Positions 56,663 through 64,000 of a stretch of 64,000 nt of DNA are shown piece by piece. A model generated the notes under the pieces. It worked only from the letters and a program-made list of their open reading frames with translations, was not told the DNA's origin and did no database searches. This DNA comes from Onchocerca lupi (lineage: Eukaryota; Nematoda; Chromadorea; Rhabditida; Onchocercidae). The translations under genes and the position numbers were made by a program. Position 1 is the first letter of the stretch. Every line of letters begins with the position of its first letter. The stretch lies in the NCBI GenBank assembly GCA_028564675.1, contig JAOVVO010000234.1:44089-108088 (forward strand), read 5' to 3'.

Positions 56663-59284
56663 ATTATAATCTGCTGGAAACTGTACACCAAAACGGCTCA
56701 GCAAAAATTCGAGTTTAATCAGAAAACTATATTCAGTCACAAGTTTTCACTGATCAGAAACCAGATGTTTACTACTGAAGGAATATTAAGTAAAGCAATG
56801 TCAGTCAACAGTTCGGAAAACAATGAGAACTAACTACAGCGAAATCTATTGTGAATAAACCGATATAAAGATGTTGCAAATTCAAAATTTTATAGATTTA
56901 AGTGCAAGAATACATTCCTCTGATACTAGAATTTTTTCAGCTTTCCATTTAATAAAATGTCATCAATAATCTAAGTGCGATGAAAAGGATTTCAAATTTT
57001 GTGTAAACATCTGAAAAAAATTCCTTCCGAAAAAATGATTGTGATTATTTCCAAGCTTTTCAAAACCGCAGAATTCTGCAAAAGTTTTTCTGTACCGACT
57101 ACAAATACTATTGATTCTATTTGCCGCATTTCACATATATGTATTTCATCATTAAGTATTCGAACTATCAATGGGGCATTAAAACTCAAAACATATCATT
57201 AATTCATCTTGCAGAGTGTTATCAAACGACAAGTATATCAAAGCTTCAAATATTTATACGATGATTTGAAGTTTCATGAAATCCAAGAAGTGTGAAGTTT
57301 GGAAAACTAAAAGTAAATATTCTTCTATTTACAAGGAAAGTAATACATTGTAATCGATCACTTTTCCGATATAATTACTTAGATATGCAGATCAGATTCT
57401 CCCTGCAAATAAAACGATCCAAGTGGAAAACGCATATCTTCATTTGGCAAATCTTACTATCTTGATTTATATGAGTGCAGGTATTTTCATCTAATCATCT
57501 GTATAATTGATATGAAAGTACCAAACAAAATCATCATATTGTTCTACTCATGGTTGATATCTTCGAAATAATCATCGTATTCCTACAAAGCATCAAATTA
57601 AAAGAATAATTAAACTTTTAAATCAACCTCTTGAAAGAAGCACATCACTATATCAGTCGTTTAATTATTTTTAATCCCTTTGTTGTTGAGGGCGTTGATG
57701 GACAGTAAAAAGACAGATTTGGAATTTTATAAAAATGTTATCTTGCTGATTACTTCCACCTTCTTGGAAGACACTGCCTCAGTTTAAAAATGAAGACTGA
57801 TGCTTAGAATATTTAAAATAATCTAAAAGATGGAACAATTCCTTTATTTCATCCCTTCTTGAATTTTGCTTCTTTTCCAATACATTTGAGCCATTATTAT
57901 ACTCTGAGACGATTTTCACACTCCATAAACGCATTCAAATGATGATGTATGATGTATTTATCATTGTATGATAATGTTAATGAGTTTTGCCAAGAATTGA
58001 ATCTTTCTTATAGCATATATCACTGATGGATAGATCTGTCTGAGATCAGTATCTCGATACGGAAAATATGAAACTATGGAATTACGCCCGCAAAAGTTAT
58101 TCCTTAAATTATTTCGTTCAAATCATTGATTATTGAGCATTTTATTAATTAAAAAGAATAAGGACTAATCAAAAATTGATAATGAAATGCATCGTTCAGT
58201 TCCATTCCTTCGTCCAACATAATAAATTCGCCAGCAGTTGATGTAATTTTTCTAAATGAAAATTGTAATCGAAAAACGAATTATTACAATACAATAAGAA
58301 CAAAGGGGAAATAGAAAGAAAAAAGAAAATTAATTTATTGCTTGCTTCGGGCAATTTTCGCTTTCTCACTCCACGAGTGTGTTAGGTTTTCAAAAGATTA
58401 ATTTATTATACTCGCATGTCGCCTGAAAATCGCAACAATAAAAGAAAAAGAAACAAGATTAGAGAAACAAAAACAAGGGAACTGTGACGAAATGGAAGTT
58501 TACGTATGTTACAATATCTGAGAAGTGAAATAGAATAGGAAATCAGACTATTTCTATGTTATGTAAAAAAAATTTGATTACTTTATGTGTTACGTAACGA
58601 AGAAAAAAATGCTCAAGATGAAAGGAGAAAACATTCGACAGAAATGCTGAAATTTTGAGCAAAGAAAAAAAATAGGAGATAGGCGACACTTTTTTGAATT
58701 TATCAATTTATCATCAACTAAATACTCGACTCCTAAGAAATTACACATAAGGAGACTCCCGATCAACAAATCGAACGTATATTCCCCTTCTATTTTTCAA
58801 AAAAAAAAAAAAAAAAAAAACAATGGAACTTTGCCAACTGACATACATCATATACATATGCACATATAGAAATGATGCCAAATTTGGGGGCATTTTCAGA
58901 TTTATATCCAACTAAAATTAACAAAATGTTTTATCACTGACCAGTGAATGAATTAGCATTTGTTCATCACATTTCTTATGCAATAATCAAATAAATATTT
59001 CGAACTGACGTCATCTGATATTTTTCTATCGTGAGAAAATTGATTAAATTTTAAACAAGTAACAGCAGCATCTAGCTAAAGCAAAACAGTCTCTTCTTTC
59101 TACCCACCAATCGGGGAGATTACATCCAATTCGCATGGGTAAATTGGTAATCATTAATTGAAGAAGCAATTCAACTCTAATGAACTCATTTTAATCGTGA
59201 AATAAGAAGATAAACACTCCAAAGCGAAAAAATTATAAAGATGGTCTTTTAGCTGTCATCTCAATGAACTCATCAATAATGAGC

Positions 59285-59355
59285 GACGTTACGTGATGGC
59301 TCAGTGGTTAACACTGACTGCAAATGAATTACCGCATAGTTCGAGTTGGAATTGC
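59285..59355 (+). other. tRNA-like sequence (pseudo-tRNA or tRNA-derived SINE remnant)
   Basis: TGGCTCAGTGG at 59297-59307 is an exact Pol III A-box, and GTTCGAGTT at 59339-59347 is close to a B-box. Their spacing of about 40 bases is typical. A loop CTGCAAA could be a Cys (GCA) anticodon loop, but its stem and the acceptor stem do not pair. It is therefore not an intact tRNA gene. Confidence 0.35.
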
Positions 59356-60309
59356 TTCAATTGATTTCATGTTGTCAACGCTGCACTTACCATATGAAGA
59401 AAATTTATAGCTTGAGATTTGACTAAATCAATGATGCTAACTGTCATAGTTACGCTGATGGGAACAGTGATCATTACTCAATTTGGATAAAGTTTGCATG
59501 GAATTTCTGACTTGAACGGACTTTTTCTTGGCGAGTCGTTTTACTAAGATAATGATATATACTGAGTTTTCTAATAAATTTCTTTAAATAATCATAAGTC
59601 ACTTATTTTAGCAGTTCACGTAAACATAAAGATGTGAACACAAAAAAGTGGCCCACATAAATATTTGAAATGATAGCAAAATAAGAGCTATGTACTTTTT
59701 TTGGCAAAAATATTCAAATTATAATTCTTTTTTAAAAAAAAAAGAAAAGAAATTTTTAAGCAAAAAAAGAAAATTTTCTCTTAAAAAATCAAATTTTTTA
59801 GAAATTTGACAATTTTTTTCTGCGCAATAAAAAAAAAGAAACAATTTTTAGCCATATTTCCTATCCTTTTTTTTTTCTAGATAACAAGAAAACTGGAAAG
59901 TAATACGTAATTATGCATAAAGTTGGCATCACTTATCCATATTTTTAGAAAGCAAAAAAAAAAAAAAGTTAGAAAATGCCTTCCATAAACGAAAACCAGT
60001 AGTATACCATAGATCGTTTTAAAGAACAGTTCATTATGCGAAGTGCTTTCAGGTAAAAGGAGAGAGAGAGAAAATTAAGGAATATAAATGTATTGCTCAA
60101 TTATCACTTTGTTAGTTCCATGATTACTTCTGATTTAGTTGTTAGAATCTGAAAGTAATGTTTTTGATTGGTTTTAGTTTAGTTATTAAATCTACAAGGC
60201 GCAATCTAAGCTTTCTATAAAGTTTTTTGAATGCCTCGCACACAAATATGAAATGCTTTGTTGATTTACAGTAATTGGACTTTACTATTGGCTTGCTCAG
60301 AATGCTCCA

Positions 60310-60412
60310 TCATTATAAAGAACAATAAGCAAAGAAATAAAATCATCGTATTATAAAGAACAACATAAACGATAAGTAAAATCATTATAAAGAATAATAA
60401 GTAAAGAGGTAG
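60310..60412 (+). repeat. Three degenerate tandem units of about 38 bp
   Basis: Three blocks starting ATTATAAAGAA(C/T)AA and carrying AAG(C/T)AAAG or AAAATCAT words follow each other. Diverged short tandem array. Confidence 0.65.
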
Positions 60413-60882
60413 AAGTTTAGTAGAATATTTGCTCATCTATTTTTTGGAATACTCCATTACATAGATGTAACCAAGAGTAGGAAAAAAAAATTGAGTAAAG
60501 GATATAATTTTACGTGATTTAGTTTTTTTCTTATCTGTTTTTCAGTTTAGAGGTGAAGAAGAAGAGAACAACACAGCCCTTAATTAATTCATTTCTAACT
60601 TGATAATTAATTAAAATTCCCCAAATTTAAAGGAAAAAAGAGAATAAAGAAAAAATTTGCATGATGATGTAATAAAAATCATCGGTTATTTTGAAATGTC
60701 CTTTCAAGCCAAACAAAAATAAATGAAAAGAAAGTTGGTTAAAAGTAGTGATAGTTATTTCTATAGTGATTGTTATTATTTTCAAAGTTATGCTTAACAG
60801 AAGTAAATTTTGTGAGAAATGTACATTAATACGATTAAATATTTAAATCATTCATTTTTATGTAAAGCGATCAAATATTAAA

Positions 60883-61006
60883 CCTGAAAGAATCGAATCC
60901 AAGCTTTTAGATTGAACGTATCATACAATACTATCAAGATTGACATCAGCTCAATCTTAATAGTATTGCATGAAACCTCCAGCCTAAAAGCTTGGACTGT
61001 TTCAGG
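60883..61006 (-). ncRNA. Candidate long hairpin RNA or small MITE
   Basis: An imperfect inverted repeat of 124 bases. The loop is CATCAGC at 60944-60950. From there 48 positions align without a gap (60943-60896 against 60951-60998): 40 Watson-Crick pairs, one G.T and seven mismatches. An outer CCTGAAA/TTTCAGG pair then closes the base. Five of the seven mismatches are A/C, which become G.U in RNA from the minus strand. The stem is longer than usual for a nematode pre-miRNA, so a MITE is an equal alternative. Confidence 0.35.
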
Positions 61007-61550
61007 ACATGGTGACACGCTCTGTTTTGAGTCCATTTTGACTTATCATGTCCTCTGAACCTAAATAGGTCAACAACTCAACATTTTTTAATATTAATTC
61101 CGATTTCTGATGTAGCACTAATGTTCCATTCTTTTTTTGTTTTTATGTTGACTTTTCATTCCGATTTAATGATTATTAGAAATGAGAAGTGAATTTTTTC
61201 TGTTTGTTCCTTTCCCAAAAACCCATGGGAAAAGGAAAAATGAAGGAAACTAAACCTAATTATCATTCATTAATGTTATGCAAATAAATGTGAACATAAT
61301 TATTCATATAGTAATTAATAATCACGATGGTTTATCCGACTCACAATTTATGGATTTCAATCTAATGAATGCTATCTGCATGTAATATGAAACTTGAATA
61401 TAACTTAGGAAATCAGAAATTCATTGAACCATGGTCAATATCGGTAATGGATGTCGTGAATTTTGTTGATTCGTTGAAGGTGATGTCTGTTGATAACCAA
61501 ATACAAACAGTATTTCGACCAAGGTTGATTTGCCTTTTGCGTTGCTTGCA

Positions 61551-61600
61551 GGAAGTTAATTGAGGTGTGTTGAGTTGGAAGTTAATTGAGGTGTGTTGAG
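61551..61600. repeat. 26-bp tandem duplication
   Basis: GGAAGTTAATTGAGGTGTGT occurs at 61551 and 61577, just before the 31-bp array. Part of the presumed LTR or its flank. Confidence 0.75.
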
Positions 61601-62237
61601 AGATAGTTAAGTTGAATTCAGGTAACAATTAAGAGGAGTTGAATTGAACTGTTAAGCTGAGTTGAGTTGAACAGAATAACAGTTAAGCTGAGTTGAGTTG
61701 AACAGAAAAACAGTTAAGCTGAGTTGAGTTGAACAGAAAAACAGTTAAGCTGAGTTGAGTTGAACAGAAAAACAGTTAAGCTGAGTTGAGTTGAACAGAA
61801 AAACAGTTAAGCTGAGTTGAGTTGAACAGACAACCGAATGGTAGCAATTTATTTTTTGTCAAAAAATACAATCTCATTCAACACAATAGGGCTTATAAAC
61901 ATTAGGAAGTGGGAGTGGATTCCCATGATTATTCAAGCATTGCAGCAAGATCAAATGGGAAGATGTGAATATGAACAAAAATGCAAATTTAGTACGGTTA
62001 GCGATTGATAACAAAGGGAATTCCGGTGTGATAGAAATACAAAGATGTGAACATGGATAAAAGCAAAAAAAAAACATGGGAAATAAATCTAAGGAATGTA
62101 AAATTGGTTGAGTGATTCATTATTATAAACATTAGTTATAAATAGATACTTAGTTTTACAATTTGAATGAGAAACGTATTTAGTTATTTATTCGTTTGGA
62201 ATTTTGTTAGAGTTTCGCGATATCAGAATTCGCGACA
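61552..62237 (-). mobile_element. Probable 3' LTR of the retroelement (inner boundary 62237)
   Basis: On the minus strand the env-like frame ends at a TAA (62267-62265). It is followed by a pyrimidine stretch, TTTTGGGAG, and then TGTCGCGAATTC from 62237. TG(T) next to a short G-rich PPT-like end, 27 bases after env, is the layout expected at a 3' LTR. AATAAA signals occur at about 62187 and 61848 on the minus strand. The outer end is not determined; I see no second LTR in the window. Confidence 0.4.
61649..61833. repeat. 31-bp tandem array, six copies
   Basis: Units start at 61649, 61680, 61711, 61742, 61773 and 61804, with the core GTTAAGCTGAGTTGAGTTGA. The inner copies are nearly identical, so the array is recent or homogenised. 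It appears to lie inside the presumed LTR. Confidence 0.92.
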
Positions 62238-62240
62238 CTC
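62210..62240. repeat. Palindrome at the LTR boundary
   Basis: Arms GAGTTTCGCGA and TCGCGACACTC pair over 11 bases with one mismatch around a nine-base spacer. The CpG-rich TCGCGA words are rare in this AT-rich window. The palindrome covers the presumed LTR terminus. Confidence 0.6.
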
Positions 62241-62264
62241 CCAAAAGGAGGAGAGAGGAAGAAA

Positions 62265-63708
62265 TTAGGAAGAAAGTTGAAATGAGTTGTTCTCAGGTGT
62301 GTAGGAAAAAGTATTTAGTTTAATAATGGGGCTTCTAGTTGTATCATTTAATGTGTGGGTTTCTACCGAATTTGTAGGAAGGATAATGATATTTTCTGAA
62401 CGTGGATTTTGTCTATGGGATAGGCAGAATAAGGTTCTAAGTAGTTCGAATTTCAACTTAATAATTGTTAGTATAATTGATAGAAGCAAGATACTTATAC
62501 AAATGGTGATTAATTTCTAATGATTCATGACATTTTTCAAATTTTCTTGTATCGAATCTTCGGCTTGATCGAATTCGTTCACCAATTGATTTGCCAATTG
62601 TTGTCCTTCTTTCGTAACTTCTTCCCAGAGAGAATCGTCTTGTTGATACGATATTGAGTTGATGGTATCGTGATAGTGGTTTAAAAATTCCAATTTTGCA
62701 TTGACTTTCTCGATTTCAAATTTGCTTATCAGTCCTCCACTGAACTCGATGTTTTGGAGTGGCATTACATTAGTTTTGCAAGGTGCTACCAGTAATACCC
62801 CCTTTTCTTTCTTAGTTATTACATCGTTTCTTTGTAGTAATATTTCTGTAGCGATAGTAGGATAAATTTCACACATCCTCTCAATCAAGTATAATTTATT
62901 TCTATTCTGGCAACTCCTTTGGTATGTTACTTTGAGTAATTGAAGAAATTCACGTCTAAGGGAATCAAATATATATTGAAACTTCACATTGTTTGGATTA
63001 AACGTTTCTTCTAGGGAAATTTCCATCAGAAGTAGTTGGTTTGTCGTTTTCCGAGTTTGATTTGGAGTTGTAATATTTTCATTGATAACATTGTCTACGT
63101 CCAGAATGATGTTTCCTTTCATCAAATGAGGATTATTGAAGCTACACCTCGTGTCTATTATTGTGTGATCGGTTTTATCCATTACGAATGAGGCTTGTAA
63201 TTCGTTGATGACAAAACGATCACTGTATTTCATAGCGTCGAATTTTCCAACTTTTTTATATGGGTATTGGTGGATAGCTTCTGTATTGTTCCATAAAACA
63301 ATACTAGTGTTTGTCACACATTTGCCCCTTTGAACTTTGAAATGGTTAGTATTGTCGAAATTAGAGACAGGGTATTTTCCGTCAAAAAATAGTATTTCTC
63401 CTTCTGTTAGTACGAAATTTATTGTTGACTGGTAGTTAACTCCCAGCCATCCATATGAATATTGTATTTCGTTAGTTCTTATCCATTTATTTGGAGAAAT
63501 TTGAATTAACGGTATCCCGTCAATTTGTCGTCTTTGAGTATGTAAAGCTCAACAAAATGTTGAAGATGTTGCAACTGTAATTGTGTGGTCTGAAACTACT
63601 GATAGTGAGATCCTGAGAAAGGCCTTTGTACATACCGTTCGTGTAATGTTGCTACATTGGATAGCCGGAATTCTCACGTGAGTGTTTGTAGTGTGACATT
63701 TTGATTGG
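62265..63708 (-). pseudogene. Broken envelope-like gene of an LTR retroelement
   Basis: Envelope-type glycoprotein remnant of an endogenous retroelement (BEL/Pao- or Gypsy-like; class not settled). The main open stretch is 63548-62520. It has several Asn-X-Ser/Thr sites, spaced cysteines and a polar, partly helical C-terminal half. An in-frame TAG at 62519-62517 precedes a hydrophobic membrane segment and a short polar tail that end at TAA 62267-62265, so the anchor is separated from the ectodomain. A TGA at 63551-63549 breaks the frame upstream, and a frame change near 63705 separates it from the preceding open frame. With three lesions it is almost surely non-functional. Identification rests on architecture and position, not a recognised family signature. 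Confidence 0.5.
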
Positions 63709-64000
63709 TTATGTTGTCACAATTACACCTTTCTGGAATGTTGAACGGTATTCCTGAAGTCCACTTGCAATTTTTGTTGCTACTGTTTGGGTTGCCGTCA
63801 CTGATAGAATAGTCATTACGAAGAGTGCTTTCGTAAGATTATTAGATTTATCTGTAATAGTGTGTCTGTTTTGCATTGATTGTTGTGTAGCCTTTCTAGT
63901 TCGGCTGGCGATGGGTTGTTCAAGTTCCCTATCTTCATTTTTTCTTGCCTTTCCAAACTCAGTTGACACGTCAACATCTCCGTTGCTTTGATTAGTATTA
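63709..64000 (-). CDS. End of retroelement polyprotein / N-terminus of env-like protein (partial)
   Basis: An open frame enters from the right edge and stops near 63709. It is polar and basic at first (PIASRTRKATQQ, like C-terminal tails of retroelement integrases). It then has a hydrophobic signal-like segment (ALFVMTILSVTATQTVA), as expected where an envelope protein begins. The ATG-like start in the translation is really GTG, so this is a continuation of an upstream frame, not a separate gene. The rest of the element lies outside the window. Confidence 0.45.
   Translation of the reverse strand, partial: NTNQSNGDVDVSTEFGKARKNEDRELEQPIASRTRKATQQSMQNRHTITDKSNNLTKALFVMTILSVTATQTVATKIASGLQEYRSTFQKGVIVTT

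Larger units (their letters stand above)
24107..61550. other. Gene-poor region upstream of pal-1 (about 37 kb)
   Basis: I find no exon chain, conserved domain or tRNA gene that I can support here. Open frames are short, mostly low-complexity or AT-driven, and unrecognised. GC-richer islands occur around 25420-25480, 26940-27220, 28620-28800, 34480-34700, 38985-39180 and 44440-44690. Hairpins, microsatellites and duplications are listed separately. Filarial genes are usually spaced far more closely, so the size is notable. Lineage-specific genes with tiny exons cannot be excluded by eye. Confidence 0.6.

Noticed and set aside
62326..62520. Plus-strand 64-codon frame
   Set aside because: Antisense shadow of the membrane-segment and tail part of the broken env-like gene.
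1..64000. CRISPR arrays, bacterial operons, Wolbachia-derived insertions
   Set aside because: No direct-repeat/spacer array, no ribosome-binding-site-led ORF chains, and no bacterial-looking genes were found.

Overview
The window looks like AT-rich nuclear DNA from a nematode, most likely a filarial or other spirurid worm. The species is an inference; the phylum is well supported. The evidence is short introns ending in T-rich TTTCAG or TTTTAG acceptors, acceptors lying a few bases upstream of start codons (as at spliced-leader sites), a PAL-1/caudal homeodomain protein with the nematode-type linker GPGTNNVRVRT, and a USP32/CYK-3 orthologue of nearly C. elegans size.

Layout. (1) 1-1343, minus strand: the 5' part of a gene for a secreted Ser/Thr/Gln-rich protein, running off the left edge. 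(2) 1350-3758: intergenic DNA between divergent genes. (3) 3799-14126, plus strand: a complete USP32/cyk-3-type ubiquitin hydrolase gene. I traced 24 exons whose phases all agree, giving 1165 codons before the stop. (4) 14127-17580: the convergent 3' flank. (5) 17678-23997, minus strand: a complete pal-1/caudal homeobox gene in four coding exons (270 codons from the first ATG) with two large introns. (6) About 24.1-61.5 kb: roughly 37 kb with no supportable protein-coding gene. It holds homopolymers, microsatellites, small duplications, several GC-richer islands that look like candidate regulatory elements, a tRNA-like sequence, and two long RNA-type hairpins (43.33-43.40 kb and 60.88-61.01 kb). 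(7) 61.55-64.0 kb, minus strand: the 3' end of a decayed LTR retroelement with an envelope-like gene. It comprises the end of pol, a broken env-like frame, a probable 3' LTR boundary at 62237, and a 31-bp tandem array.

The genes are not an operon. CYK-3 is a membrane-associated deubiquitinase needed in early embryos, and PAL-1 is the posterior-fate regulator. The adjacency has no evident functional meaning. The large non-coding space upstream of and inside pal-1 is the most interesting part. It probably contains the regulatory landscape of this developmental gene, and it includes two hairpins whose mismatches are strand-asymmetric in the way expected for structured RNA.
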